A stretch of DNA of 50,154 nucleotides from Streptomyces adelaidensis (GTDB taxonomy: Bacteria > Actinomycetota > Actinomycetes > Streptomycetales > Streptomycetaceae), in contig NZ_JAEMUX010000065.1 of the NCBI RefSeq assembly GCF_016598475.1, positions 1 to 50,154 on the forward strand, in the 5' to 3' direction. The position numbers were made by a program, and so were the translations under genes. The notes beneath the pieces were generated by a model. It worked only from the letters and a program-made list of their open reading frames with translations, was not told the DNA's origin and searched no databases. The first letter of the stretch is position 1, and every line of letters begins with the position of its first letter. Positions 1 to 8,754 of the stretch are shown here, piece by piece.

Positions 1-158
1 GGGCCCGCGCTGTAGTCACGGGTAACCCGCCGCCCGTGGGGGGCCCGCGGGCTATTGCCCCGTCGGCCCCCACTCGTGCGTTGCGATGTCAGTCGGCCTT
101 CTCGCCCCATGAGGCGGCCGGGATCCCAGGGGAGGCAGGGACCCCGGCCGACGGATGG

Positions 159-1622
159 TCAGAAGGGATAGTCGGGGATCTCGCTCCGGACCGTGACCCA
201 TTGCTGTTCGGTGAAGGCTTCGAGATTGGCCGCGACGCCGCCGTGGCGGGAGCCGTTGCCCGATGCGCCGACGCCGCCGAAGGGCACGGTGGATTCGTCG
301 TTGACGGTCTGGTCGTTGATGTGGACCAGCCCCGAGGGGATGCGGTCGGCCAGCGCCAGGCCCCTGGCCGTGTCGCGGGTCAGGATGCCGAGAGAGAGAC
401 CGTACTCGGTGTCGGCGGCGAGCCGGGCGGCCTCGTCCAGGTCCTGGAAGGCGACCACGGGGGCGACCGGGCCGAAGATCTCCTCGGCGTAGGCACGCGC
501 GGTCAGCGGTACGCCGGCCAGGACGGTGGGCCGGTAGAACAGGCCCTCATACGTGCCGCCGGCGGCCAGCCGTGCTCCGGCGGCCAGAGTGTCGGCGACG
601 ACGGAGTGGGCGGCCTGGAGCTGCTTCTCGTCGATCATGGGGCCGACGGCGACCGCGTCCGTCGCCGGGTCTCCCACGGGCGCCGCGTCGGCGCGCTCCG
701 CGAGCCGTGCGGTGTACTCCTCGGCGATGGAGGCGTGCACCAGATGCCGGCTGGACGCCATGCAGATCTGACCGGCATGGTGGAACGAGCCGAACGCGCC
801 CGCCGACACCGCCTTGTCCAGGTCGGCGTCCTCCAGGACGATCAGGGCCGAGTTGCCGCCCAGTTCCAGGTGCACCCGCTTCAGACGCTGCGCCGCGGCC
901 GTCGCGATCGCCTTACCGGCCCGCGTCGACCCGGTGAACGCGATGACCGGCACCCGCGGATCGTCCACCAGCGCCGCCCCGACGTCGGCGCCACCGGGCA
1001 GGACGTGCAGCACGCCCTCGGGAAGTCCCGCCTCCTCGAAGACCCGCGCGATCGTGACGCCCCCGCAGACCGCCGTGCGCGGGTCGGGCTTGAGGACGAC
1101 CGCGTTGCCCAGCGCCAGCGCCGGCGCCACCGCCCGCATGGCCAGCACCATCGGCGCGTTGAACGGGGAGATCACGCCCACCACGCCCACCGGCTTGCGC
1201 CGTGAGAACGACAGCCGGTCCTCGACCGAGCGGAGCACCTCGCCGAACGGGGCGGCCGCGAGGCCCGCGGCCTCGTAGCACTCCTCGGCGGCTCCGTTCG
1301 ATGTCTGGAACTCCGCGAACGGGCGCAGGGCCCCCGACTCCCGCACGATCCAGTCCGCTATCTCGGCCAGGTGCTTCTCGAACAGGGCCCCGGCACGACG
1401 CAGCACCTGTGCCCGCTCGACGTACGGCAGGGACGCCCAGTCGCGCTGCGCCCGCGAGGCCTGCGCCACGGCACGGTCCAGGTCGGCGGGCGTGGCGGTG
1501 CCCACCCGGCCCAGCACCTTGCCGGTGGCCGGTTCGACGGAGTCGTAGGACTCACCGGACCCGTCCACCCACCCGCCGGAAAAGATGCGCCCTTGCCAGT
1601 CATGATCCCCGAGAAATGTCAT
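159..1622 (-). CDS. NAD(P)-dependent aldehyde dehydrogenase, benzaldehyde/vanillin dehydrogenase-like
   Basis: Cytosolic ALDH-superfamily enzyme of 487 residues, the usual family length, oxidising an aldehyde to the acid with NAD(P)+. Visible motifs are the oxyanion Asn in SPFNAP (about residue 155), the cofactor Lys in VVLKPD (178), the FTGSTRAGK Rossmann turn (229-237), the general base Glu in LELGGN (253) and the nucleophile Cys in GQICMAS (287). The overall sequence resembles aromatic aldehyde dehydrogenases of the Vdh/benzaldehyde type; the substrate is inferred. The ATG at 1622 is preferred to the one at 1637 because GGAG lies 6 bases upstream of it and because the operator-like repeat at 1645-1661 would otherwise touch the start. 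The MFS gene further upstream carries a related operator, suggesting a shared catabolic or detoxification regulon. Confidence 0.93.
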   Translation of the reverse strand: MTFLGDHDWQGRIFSGGWVDGSGESYDSVEPATGKVLGRVGTATPADLDRAVAQASRAQRDWASLPYVERAQVLRRAGALFEKHLAEIADWIVRESGALRPFAEFQTSNGAAEECYEAAGLAAAPFGEVLRSVEDRLSFSRRKPVGVVGVISPFNAPMVLAMRAVAPALALGNAVVLKPDPRTAVCGGVTIARVFEEAGLPEGVLHVLPGGADVGAALVDDPRVPVIAFTGSTRAGKAIATAAAQRLKRVHLELGGNSALIVLEDADLDKAVSAGAFGSFHHAGQICMASSRHLVHASIAEEYTARLAERADAAPVGDPATDAVAVGPMIDEKQLQAAHSVVADTLAAGARLAAGGTYEGLFYRPTVLAGVPLTARAYAEEIFGPVAPVVAFQDLDEAARLAADTEYGLSLGILTRDTARGLALADRIPSGLVHINDQTVNDESTVPFGGVGASGNGSRHGGVAANLEAFTEQQWVTVRSEIPDYPF

Positions 1623-1644
1623 GATGCTCCGATCCATCGATCTG

Positions 1645-1661
1645 AACTGTATCGTTCAGTT
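1645..1661. promoter_or_regulatory. Inverted-repeat operator candidate upstream of the aldehyde dehydrogenase
   Basis: AACTGTATCGTTCAGTT has arms AACTGTAT and GTTCAGTT (complementary at 7 of 8 positions) around one central base. It sits 23 bases upstream of the ALDH start, where a promoter is expected. The same arms recur at 3625-3646 before the MFS gene. The form suits a TetR- or GntR-type repressor; no such regulator gene is in the window. Confidence 0.55.
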
Positions 1662-1666
1662 TAGTT

Positions 1667-2001
1667 TCACCTTCGCGACTTGGCCAGACTGCTCGGCGCT
1701 CGGCGCTCGGCGCCTGCGGCCGGCGGCCCATGACCGGGTGTTCGCGTGCGGATGGCCGGAATGAACCAGTCGTACGTCTGTCCCGGGTCGGGGGGAGTGC
1801 CGCCCGTGGGCCCGATCGCACGGAGGGAATCCGCCAGGGCCTTGCTCCCGTCCGGCATGTTCGGGTCGCGCTGGATGTAGTCAGGGGCGACGTCCGCGCG
1901 ATGACGGCATCGATCCCCTCGTCCACGGTCCCGGTCATGGCCGACCGGGCCGGCGCCGCCTCGAAGTCGAGGACCAGCTTCTTCCGCTCGGCGCGTGTGC
2001 C
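1667..2001 (-). pseudogene. SnoaL-like (NTF2-fold) protein remnant, frameshifted and truncated
   Basis: Two minus-strand frames together read as a SnoaL-like protein. Upstream is RKKLVLDFEAA followed by EGIDAVIAR; downstream, in another frame, is VAPDYIQRDPN and MPDGSKALADSL. Restoring one base between 1893 and 1894 gives IARYVAPDYIQRDPN, which matches the family pattern YVGPDYIQHNPN very well. After PDPGQTYDW the family C-terminal half is missing and the frame runs out at 1667. The gene is therefore judged dead, although the single-base deletion alone could be a sequencing error. There are hints of a second shift at the 5' end. It lies between the MFS and ALDH genes in the same orientation and may once have been part of the same operon. 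Confidence 0.7.
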
Positions 2002-2141
2002 GGATCCGCTTCCGCCGCCAGGGCTTCGAGGTGGTCGGTGCGGTGCGTCCAGGTCCCGTGGACAGCCGGCGAGGCTGTCCGTCTGGCGGGTGGTCAGGCG
2101 ATGACCGGACCGCGACGGACAGCCTCGGAACAGCGGTCGGG

Positions 2142-3518
2142 TCAGGAGTGCGCGAGGTCCGAGGCGGTCGCCTCGTCGGTCTCGCTCAGCTCGGGCGAAA
2201 CCTCCGGATAGCGCGGCAGCAGCAGGACCAGCGCGAGGGTGACCGCGCTCACTGCGATCAGGACGACCAGCGCGCCGCCGTAGCTGCCGCTGCTCTCGGT
2301 CATGCCCGACACCAGGATCGGGAACAGGCCGACGCCGATGCAGCTCACCATGCCCAGCACGACGCCCTGGATCTGGGCGAAGGCTCGCAGGCCGAAATAG
2401 CGGGCGATGAGGTACGGGCCCACGGAGGCCTCGGCGCCCATCACCATGCCCAGCAGGGCCATGGACAGGTACAGCATCCACACACCGCCGCTGGCGTAGA
2501 GGGCGAAGAGCAGGCCCAGAACCAGACAGGCCACGAAGGGCATGAAGGCGCGGGGACTCCTGCTGCGGTCCATCGCGACGCCTCCGGCGATCTGCCCCCC
2601 CACCGACGCCAGGAGCATCAGCGAAGTCGCGAAGGAGACGGCCGTCGCGGAGTAGCCGGCGTCGCCGAAGAGAGAGGTGGCGTTGAGCCGGATGCTCATC
2701 GCCGCACCGGCCGCAAGCGTCAGGATGGCAACGGCGACGATCCAGGCCCGGGTGCGCAGCGCCGCCAGGAACGGGACGCCGGGCTGCTCCTCCCGCACCA
2801 CCAGGCGCGCCGCGGCGGGCAGGGTGCCCCCGCGCGCCTGTGCCGTTCGCTCAGGCTTCTCCATGAAGAGGATCTGGGCCGGAAAGACGATCAGCAGGAC
2901 GGCCGCACCCAGGATCACGTAGGTGGTGCGCCAGCCGTAGGCGGAGATGGTCCACTGGCACAGCGGAGCGATGACGGCGCCGCCGACGCTGGAGGCGGCG
3001 CCGATGAGGATGCCGAAGGCGGCGCCGCGGTGATCCGGGAACCACTTGGCCACGACCTTGTAGACCACACCCATGATGGACATGTAGCCGCAGAAGTTGA
3101 GCACGATCTGGGCGAGGAGCATCTGCGTCGTGCTCGCGCCGACGAGCGAGACGGCGGCGATGGCCAGCCCGTACAGGAGCGTGCCGGGGATGGCGACCAC
3201 CCGGGCCCCGAAGCGGTCCACCCAGCGGCCGGCGAGCGGCAGAGCCAACGGGGCCAGCAGGGTCGGGACGCTGAACAGGGTCAGCGTGGTGGTCGAGGAC
3301 CAGCCGAAATCCGCCGACACCGGCTCCACGAGGAAGGCGAGCGTGGTGATCAGGGCGGCCGGGCTCAGGGCCATGGCCAGGACGCAAGCCACGGCCGCTC
3401 GCCGGGCCGATGCGGGGTACTGGCGCAGGCCGGCGACATACGTGCGCAGGGAGCCCCGCGCCCCGTCAGGCGATCCGATTCCGGGGGAATCGCTACGGGA
3501 TGATGGCATCTTTGACAT
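2142..3518 (-). CDS. MFS transporter, OxlT/MCT-like 12-helix permease
   Basis: Integral membrane permease of about 458 residues with twelve predicted hydrophobic helices in two halves. The inter-helix 2-3 motif GRWVDRFGAR is the MFS signature A. The sequence looks like the oxalate/formate and monocarboxylate group, so a small organic acid or aromatic acid is a plausible substrate, but this is inference. The ATG at 3518 is chosen because AGGAAGGACGAGG precedes it; an upstream in-frame ATG at 3542 lacks a ribosome binding site. The 5' region carries an operator-like repeat shared with the aldehyde dehydrogenase gene downstream, so uptake and oxidation may be controlled together. Confidence 0.9.
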   Translation of the reverse strand: MSKMPSSRSDSPGIGSPDGARGSLRTYVAGLRQYPASARRAAVACVLAMALSPAALITTLAFLVEPVSADFGWSSTTTLTLFSVPTLLAPLALPLAGRWVDRFGARVVAIPGTLLYGLAIAAVSLVGASTTQMLLAQIVLNFCGYMSIMGVVYKVVAKWFPDHRGAAFGILIGAASSVGGAVIAPLCQWTISAYGWRTTYVILGAAVLLIVFPAQILFMEKPERTAQARGGTLPAAARLVVREEQPGVPFLAALRTRAWIVAVAILTLAAGAAMSIRLNATSLFGDAGYSATAVSFATSLMLLASVGGQIAGGVAMDRSRSPRAFMPFVACLVLGLLFALYASGGVWMLYLSMALLGMVMGAEASVGPYLIARYFGLRAFAQIQGVVLGMVSCIGVGLFPILVSGMTESSGSYGGALVVLIAVSAVTLALVLLLPRYPEVSPELSETDEATASDLAHS

Positions 3519-3624
3519 CCTCGTCCTTCCTCGTGCGGGCATAGCGAACCGCCCATGTGGGCGCGCTGAGCGGGGGGAGGAGCAGAGGCCGTTCCCAGCC
3601 GATACAGTCCGGACTCCGAAAATG

Positions 3625-3646
3625 AACTGTACGGATTAGTTCAGTT
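3625..3646. promoter_or_regulatory. Inverted-repeat operator candidate upstream of the MFS gene
   Basis: Arms AACTGTAC and GTTCAGTT (complementary at 7 of 8 positions) flank a 6-base spacer GGATTA. The arms match those at 1645-1661 almost exactly, but the spacer there is one base. The site is about 107 bases upstream of the MFS start. A further ACAGTCCGGACT stretch lies just downstream at 3604-3615. Confidence 0.5.
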
Positions 3647-3767
3647 GTGTCAAGGGTGTGAACATACCGTTTCCCTGTCGACCTGTTTGCCGGTCTCGAT
3701 GTGACCTGGGGCGTCCGGTTCATCGGGCCGCGACTGGCCCCAGGCGTACCCGGGTGTGGTGGTCTCC

Positions 3768-4406
3768 TCAGCGGCCCGGCGCTTTGCGGGCCGGCAGATA
3801 CGCGCGCTCGGTGTCCGCTTCCCCCGGATACGGCCCTCGCGGCAGCGTTGCCTCCATCGCGAATCCGGCAGCGGCAAGGCCCGCGGCCACCTCTTCGGGA
3901 CGCGGAGCGAAGAAGTCGAGCGCGACCGGGCGGTCGAACCAGGAGTCCGGTTGCCGAACGTCCTGGCCCGCGTGGAAGGCGGCGAGGGCGAGGCCTCCCG
4001 GCCGGAGGACCCGGGCGAACTCCGCATAGGCCAGCGGTCGTTCCTCGACCTGGAGATGGACCAGCGAGTAGAACGCCACCACACCGGCCGGTTCTCCGTC
4101 GCCCGGTGGAAGGTCGAGCATCGATCCGACCCGCGCATCCAGGCCGGGCCTGCGTGCCCGGGCCACCTCCACCATGCCCGGTGACACGTCAAAGCCCAGG
4201 ACCGGAACTCCGAGATCGGCCAGGAAACAGGCCACCTGGGCAGGCCCGCACCCCACGTCGGCCACAAGGCCCTCTCGCGGAATCTGCTCGGCGAAGACCG
4301 TCAGCATGGCGTGGTCCGACGGCTTGGAGGCCGGATCCGCGGTGAAGCCCTGTGCGTACACGTCCGCGACCGCGTCGTAGGAGTCCCGGATGGCGGTGCT
4401 GTCCAT
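3768..4406 (-). CDS. Class I SAM-dependent methyltransferase
   Basis: Soluble methyltransferase of 212 residues with a Rossmann fold. Motif I is VADVGCGPAQ (near residue 50), motif II is the acidic turn GFDVSPGMVEVA, and the post-motif region is FARVLRPGGLALAAFH. This matches the Methyltransf_25/11 type common in Streptomyces. The substrate cannot be read from the sequence. The ATG at 4406 begins the conserved N-terminus MDSTAIRDSYDAVADVY; the open frame runs further upstream but shows no family similarity. The ribosome binding site is weak. It is separated from the MFS gene by about 250 bases holding the operator, so it is probably a separate transcript. Confidence 0.88.
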   Translation of the reverse strand: MDSTAIRDSYDAVADVYAQGFTADPASKPSDHAMLTVFAEQIPREGLVADVGCGPAQVACFLADLGVPVLGFDVSPGMVEVARARRPGLDARVGSMLDLPPGDGEPAGVVAFYSLVHLQVEERPLAYAEFARVLRPGGLALAAFHAGQDVRQPDSWFDRPVALDFFAPRPEEVAAGLAAAGFAMEATLPRGPYPGEADTERAYLPARKAPGR

Positions 4407-4612
4407 CCGGCCGGTATGGGACACGCCTCCCACGGCATCCTCAGGATCGCGGACGCGCCCGAGGGCAGGACGGCGGACGTCCTGTGCTTCATGTACGACG
4501 GCGGTCACGCCGTCTCATCGATGTCCTCTCCATCGAGGATCGAGGAGGGATGACGACAACCGCCAGGTGGGAGACAGGGTGTCCCGCTGTCCCTCGCCGA
4601 GCGGTTGGGCAA

Positions 4613-4641
4613 GGCCCGGGAGCGTCGAGAGCTCCCGGGCC
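4613..4641 (-). terminator. Strong stem-loop terminator after the GT39 gene
   Basis: An 11-bp perfect stem GGCCCGGGAGC/GCTCCCGGGCC with a 7-base loop lies 15 bases beyond the stop codon at 4656. There is no long T-tract, as is usual in Streptomyces. Confidence 0.8.
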
Positions 4642-4655
4642 GTTCTTCAGGGGCC

Positions 4656-6896
4656 TCAGCCGACGTCGGAGGGGTCCAGCCGGTAGATCGTCGAGGTCGA
4701 CTGGCCGTCCGACGAGGTGGATGTGGTCTCGCCGTACTCGCTGCCCTCCACCGCCTTTCCGTTCTTCTGCACCCAGGTGGTCACCTCGGAGCTGAGGATG
4801 GAGTCGCCGCCGCGGCCGCCGCCCATACCGCCGCCGAGCTGGATGTAGTGGAGTTCGCCGGCCTTGACGAGTTCCTTGAGCTTGGCGAGGGTCATGGCCT
4901 GGTCGCTGCCGGTCCAGCCCCACATGGAGATGACGGGCTCGCCGCTGCTGAGGATGAGTTGGGACGCGCTCATCGAACCCGACACCGCGAGCAGCCACTT
5001 GGCGTCGCCCTGGTTCTTCTTCAGGTAGGAGATCAGCTCGCTGCTGGCGCTGCCGCCCATACCGCCACCGCCACCGCCACCGCCGCCACCGCCCGTGCCA
5101 CCGCCACCGGGAGTGCCGCTCGTGCCGCCCTGCGGGGCCTGGCCGCCCTGCTGGGTGCCGCCAGGGGCGCCGCTCGGGGGTGTGCCCAGCTGGCCGTCGC
5201 CCTGCTGTTGGCCGTTGGCCTGGCCGTTCTGGCCACCGCCCGGGAAGCCGCCGCCGCCAGGACCGCCGCCGCTCGCGCGGTTGCCGCCGCCGCCGAAGCC
5301 GCCCATGCCGCTGCCCGTCGTGGGGCCGGCGGTCGGGTTGTTGCCGCCCATGCCGCCGCTGGCGGAGGAGAGTTCGGTGGCGGCGTACGCGGCCGGGCCC
5401 GCGACCGAGGCGACGATCGCGGCGGTCAGGGAGGCGGCCAGGAGGCGTACGCGGTTGCCGGAGCGGAAGACGATCAGGCCTGCCACGGCCAGCGCCATGA
5501 CGACCGCGATCGCCGGCCACAGCCACACGTTCCAGTCGGTGGCCCGGCGCAGCAGGACGACCGCCCAGGCAGCCGTGACCGCGAACGCGGCCGGCAGCAC
5601 CCAGAGCCACCGCTTGTCCGTGCGGAAGGCGCGCAGCAGCATGAGGCCGCCGCCCCCGCACAGGGCCGCGATGCCGGGGGCGAGCGCGGTCGTGTAGTAC
5701 GGGTGCATCGTGCCCTCGGCGAGGCCGAAGGTCACGTAGTGCAGGGCCGTCCAGCCGCCCCACATGACCAGCGCGGCGCGCGTGAGGTCCGTACGCGGGG
5801 CGCGGCCGCACAGGACGAGACCGCCGATGAGGGCGATGGCCGAGAAGGGGAGGAGCCAGGAGATCTGGCCGCCGAGGGTGTCGTTGAACATCCGTCCGAG
5901 GCCGGCGGTGCCGGAGAGGCCGCCTCCGCCGCCCCCGCCGCCTCCGCCGCCGCCTTCGCTGCCGAGGATCCGGCCCAGGCCGTTGTAGCCCATGATCAGG
6001 TTCCAGGCGGTGCCGTCCGTGGAGCCGCCGATGTACGGCCGCTCGTCGGCGGGTACGAGGGACACGGCCGCCGCCCACCAGAAGCTGGCGGCGGCCAGCG
6101 CCACCCCGGCGAGCAGCAGGTTCACGACGCGCTTCACGAGGCCCGTGTTGGCCGCGTACAGATAGACCGCGAAGACGGCGGGCAGTGCGATGTAGCCCTG
6201 GAGCATCTTGGTGTTGAAGGCGAGCCCGAAGCATGCCGCCGAGCCGAGCAGCGGCAGCAGCCTGCCGTTGTGCACGGCCCGCAGGGCGAGGGCCGCGCCC
6301 GCGACCATCAGGAAGACGAGGAGGGTGTCAGGGTTGTTGTCACGGTTGATGGCGACCGTGATGGGGGTGAGGGCGAGGACGAGCGCGGCGACCGCCGCCG
6401 CCCCGTGGCCCCAGACCCGCTTCACCGACGAGTGCAGGATCCAGATGGTGCCGAGCGCGGAGGCGATCAGCGGCGCCATCATCTGCCAGGTCCCGAAGCC
6501 GAAGATCCGGCAGGACAGGCCCATCACCATGAGTACGAAGGGTGGCTTGTCGACGGTGAGGAAGTTCCCCGCGTCCAGCGAGCCGAAGAACCACGCCTTC
6601 CAGCTCTCCGTGCCGCTCAGCACGGCCGCACTGTAGTAGCTGTTCAGGCCGGAGGAGGAGAGGTTCCAGGAGTACAGCACCGCCGCCAGGATCATGATCC
6701 CGGCCAGGGCGGGCAGCGACCAGCGCGGTGCGGCCTCCGGCGGCCCCGCGGGCGGCGGGGGCGCCGGAGGATCGGGCGTGACCGACGGCTCGGTGGCGCC
6801 GCCGGCGCCGGTCGCGCCGGCGGCACCGGTGGTGTCGGTCGTGTCGGGATGTGGATCGGTGGCAGATGTCACCACCGCACCGTCCGACGGCGCCAT
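4656..6896 (-). CDS. GT39-family membrane glycosyltransferase (mannosyltransferase/ArnT-like)
   Basis: A 746-residue polytopic membrane protein that transfers a sugar from a polyprenyl-phosphate donor to an extracytoplasmic acceptor. A Pro/Ala/Gly-rich cytoplasmic tail (1-55) leads into a first helix. The first outer loop has the GT-C type motif NFLTVDKPPF, with the likely catalytic Asp, followed by about ten more helices and a soluble C-terminal domain from about 610 containing SGEPVISMWGWTGSD. Two Gly-rich stretches stand out: a run of twelve Gly near residue 315 and a long Gly/Gln linker at about 510-610. This architecture is the standard Streptomyces YkcA/B-like glycosyltransferase. No clear ribosome binding site precedes the ATG, so the start is uncertain. 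Three 18-bp repeats lie in the upstream region. Confidence 0.92.
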   Translation of the reverse strand: MAPSDGAVVTSATDPHPDTTDTTGAAGATGAGGATEPSVTPDPPAPPPPAGPPEAAPRWSLPALAGIMILAAVLYSWNLSSSGLNSYYSAAVLSGTESWKAWFFGSLDAGNFLTVDKPPFVLMVMGLSCRIFGFGTWQMMAPLIASALGTIWILHSSVKRVWGHGAAAVAALVLALTPITVAINRDNNPDTLLVFLMVAGAALALRAVHNGRLLPLLGSAACFGLAFNTKMLQGYIALPAVFAVYLYAANTGLVKRVVNLLLAGVALAAASFWWAAAVSLVPADERPYIGGSTDGTAWNLIMGYNGLGRILGSEGGGGGGGGGGGGLSGTAGLGRMFNDTLGGQISWLLPFSAIALIGGLVLCGRAPRTDLTRAALVMWGGWTALHYVTFGLAEGTMHPYYTTALAPGIAALCGGGGLMLLRAFRTDKRWLWVLPAAFAVTAAWAVVLLRRATDWNVWLWPAIAVVMALAVAGLIVFRSGNRVRLLAASLTAAIVASVAGPAAYAATELSSASGGMGGNNPTAGPTTGSGMGGFGGGGNRASGGGPGGGGFPGGGQNGQANGQQQGDGQLGTPPSGAPGGTQQGGQAPQGGTSGTPGGGGTGGGGGGGGGGGMGGSASSELISYLKKNQGDAKWLLAVSGSMSASQLILSSGEPVISMWGWTGSDQAMTLAKLKELVKAGELHYIQLGGGMGGGRGGDSILSSEVTTWVQKNGKAVEGSEYGETTSTSSDGQSTSTIYRLDPSDVG

Positions 6897-6961
6897 GGGC
6901 GCGCACTGTGGTCCGGCTGGCAGTCAGCTGTGGATTCGCCCCGGGGAGGGTAATGGCCGGG

Positions 6962-7015
6962 ACAACCCTTTCCCAACGGACAACCCTTTCCCAACGGACA
7001 ACCCTTTCCCAACGG
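6962..7015. repeat. Three perfect 18-bp tandem repeats upstream of the GT39 gene
   Basis: The unit ACAACCCTTTCCCAACGG occurs three times without gaps (6962, 6980, 6998), followed by a degenerate fourth copy ACGACCCTTCCCCCGACCGG. It lies between the GT39 start (6896) and the stop of the FG-GAP gene (7051), in the promoter region of the former. No spacers are present, so it is not CRISPR-like. Confidence 0.9.
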
Positions 7016-7050
7016 ACGACCCTTCCCCCGACCGGCGAGCCGCCCCCAGC

Positions 7051-8553
7051 TCAGCGCAGTGCGGCTCCGAACCACGCGTCCGTGTACGGCCCCGCCACGT
7101 CCTTCGGGCCGAAGGCGAGCGCCGACGTCACGGCCGGGCCGGAGGCCGTGCCGGGCAGCACCCAGACCGCGCCGTTCTCGCTGTTCTCGGCGGGGGCGCC
7201 GGCCACGAGGTCGCGGTGGCCGTTGCCGTTGAGGTCGAGCAGGGCGGTCGTGGCGCCGAACTTGTCGTCCTTCTCCGCGACGCCGGGAACCCCCGCCGTG
7301 TCCTGGTGGAACACCTTCGTGCCGGCGCCCGTGACACCGGCGGCCGAGCCGGGCACCAGGACGACCGAACCCGCGTCGACGATCCCGGCGACGTCCTCGT
7401 ACGCGATGCCGAGGGCGAGGTCGGCGTAACCGTCGCCGGTCACATCGGCCACGGAGACGGAGGAGCCGACCAGGTCGCCGTCCTCCTGGGCGCCGGGGAA
7501 GCCGGGCAGGCTCTGGTCGAAGGACTGGGTGTCGGCGAGGCCGGTCGGGGAGCCGTAGGTCACGCGGACCTTGTCGGAGTCGGCGTCCGCGCCGACGACC
7601 ACGTCGTCGTATCCGTCGCCGTCGATGTCACCGATGCCGGTGCCCGCCGGGTCGCGGCTCACGTCCCAGCCGTTCACCGCACCGCGCGTGAAGCCCGAAG
7701 CGCCGCCCAGCAGCAGGCGGTTGCCCCACGTCCCGTCGCCCGTGTAGTGCCACTGGACGATGTCGTCCCTGCCGTCGCCGTTGACGTCGCCGACCTGGCC
7801 GGACACGACGGGACCGGTGATGGAGGAGGGGCCGTCCTCGCAGCCGCCGTCGGTCGCGCAGGAGGCGCCGTCCTCGCCGTAGCCCCACCACAGGGACTTG
7901 TCGAGGAGGTCGAGTACGGCGGTGGGCTCGCCCGTGCGGGATATCGGGCCCTTCCACAGGGCCGCCGGGGCACCCTCGGGGTCGTCGCCGCCCACGGACT
8001 GCGCGGAGAACAGGGCGAGGTCCGTCTTGCCGTCGCCGTCGAAGTCGCCGGCCTGCGGGGAGGCGCCGTACCCGGCGACGCTCGTGCCGCCGGTCAGGCC
8101 GGAAGCCGAGCCCCACACGATCACCGAGCCCGCCGGGCCGCCCGCGATCACCAGGTCGCCGTAGCCGTCCCGGTCCAGGTCGCCCTTGGTGAAGGAGGAC
8201 CCGAAGCGCTGGTTCGCGGTGGCGGAGCCGGGGACTTGGCTCGTCGACCGGCTCAACAGCTTCCGCTTCGAGGCCGTCGACGGCGACAGGCCGCTCTTCG
8301 AGCCGTAGACGACGGCGACGTAGCCGGCCTTGGCCTTGCCCGACACCGTGGCGTTGGGAGCGGCGATGACCAGGTCGGCGTATCCGTCCTTGTTGAAGTC
8401 GTCCCGCACGCCGACCGATTCGGCCGAGGATCCGGCCGCGGACGCCGTGCCGGTGAGGGACCAGGAGGTCAGGCCTCCGGCCAGCAGTACCGCTGCCGCC
8501 AAGGGCGCCGCCGTACGGGTTCTACGTCGTGCTCCTGCTCGTCCTCGTGACAT
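7051..8553 (-). CDS. Secreted FG-GAP repeat (integrin alpha-like beta-propeller) protein
   Basis: Exported protein of 500 residues. A twin-Arg-like basic N-terminus (RAGARRRTRT) is followed by a hydrophobic segment and an Ala-rich cleavage region ending TASAAG. The mature part holds seven FG-GAP blades, each with a calcium-binding DxDxDG loop: DFNKDGYADL, DLDRDGYGDL, DFDGDGKTDL, DVNGDGRDDI, DIDGDGYDDV, DVTGDGYADL and a weaker DLNGNGHRDL. Such proteins form extracellular seven-bladed propellers; in Streptomyces their ligands are unknown. The ATG at 8553 has GAAAGG upstream, whereas the longer frame to 8649 has no signal peptide at its start. It is followed by the GT39 gene on the same strand with a repeat-bearing gap. 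Confidence 0.9.
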   Translation of the reverse strand: MSRGRAGARRRTRTAAPLAAAVLLAGGLTSWSLTGTASAAGSSAESVGVRDDFNKDGYADLVIAAPNATVSGKAKAGYVAVVYGSKSGLSPSTASKRKLLSRSTSQVPGSATANQRFGSSFTKGDLDRDGYGDLVIAGGPAGSVIVWGSASGLTGGTSVAGYGASPQAGDFDGDGKTDLALFSAQSVGGDDPEGAPAALWKGPISRTGEPTAVLDLLDKSLWWGYGEDGASCATDGGCEDGPSSITGPVVSGQVGDVNGDGRDDIVQWHYTGDGTWGNRLLLGGASGFTRGAVNGWDVSRDPAGTGIGDIDGDGYDDVVVGADADSDKVRVTYGSPTGLADTQSFDQSLPGFPGAQEDGDLVGSSVSVADVTGDGYADLALGIAYEDVAGIVDAGSVVLVPGSAAGVTGAGTKVFHQDTAGVPGVAEKDDKFGATTALLDLNGNGHRDLVAGAPAENSENGAVWVLPGTASGPAVTSALAFGPKDVAGPYTDAWFGAALR

Positions 8554-8682
8554 CACGTGCCTTTCGGGTCGGGGGTACGCGAGCGGAAGCGCCGCGTCCA
8601 CCCAGTTCGACTCGAATGGGCCTTCACCGGTTGTACGCCCGAGTGTCATGAGTGAGTAACCGAAGCGAGTAGCCGGACGGAC

Positions 8683-8718
8683 CGGCGGGGGCCGCAGCTC
8701 TCGCTGGGACCCCCGCCG
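8683..8718 (-). terminator. Stem-loop after the endonuclease I gene
   Basis: Stem CGGCGGGGG/CCCCCGCCG (9 bp) with an 18-base loop, about 35 bases past the stop at 8755. It separates the endonuclease transcript from the FG-GAP gene. Confidence 0.55.
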
Positions 8719-8754
8719 CCCGGAAGACCGGCTTCGCGGCCGGACTCCGCTGGT

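Noticed and set aside
1..158. Possible C-terminus of another minus-strand gene at the left edge
   Set aside because: Short, GC-rich sequence with no consistent coding frame or motif; nothing can be supported.
4311..4553. 80-codon plus-strand open frame upstream of the methyltransferase
   Set aside because: Overlaps the methyltransferase start antisense, no ribosome binding site or recognisable motif.
4605..6953. 782-codon plus-strand open frame opposite the GT39 gene
   Set aside because: Ala/Gly/Arg-rich antisense shadow; the minus-strand frame has helices and GT-C motifs.
6962..7015. Short tandem repeats considered as a CRISPR array
   Set aside because: Units are directly adjacent with no spacers and no cas genes are near.
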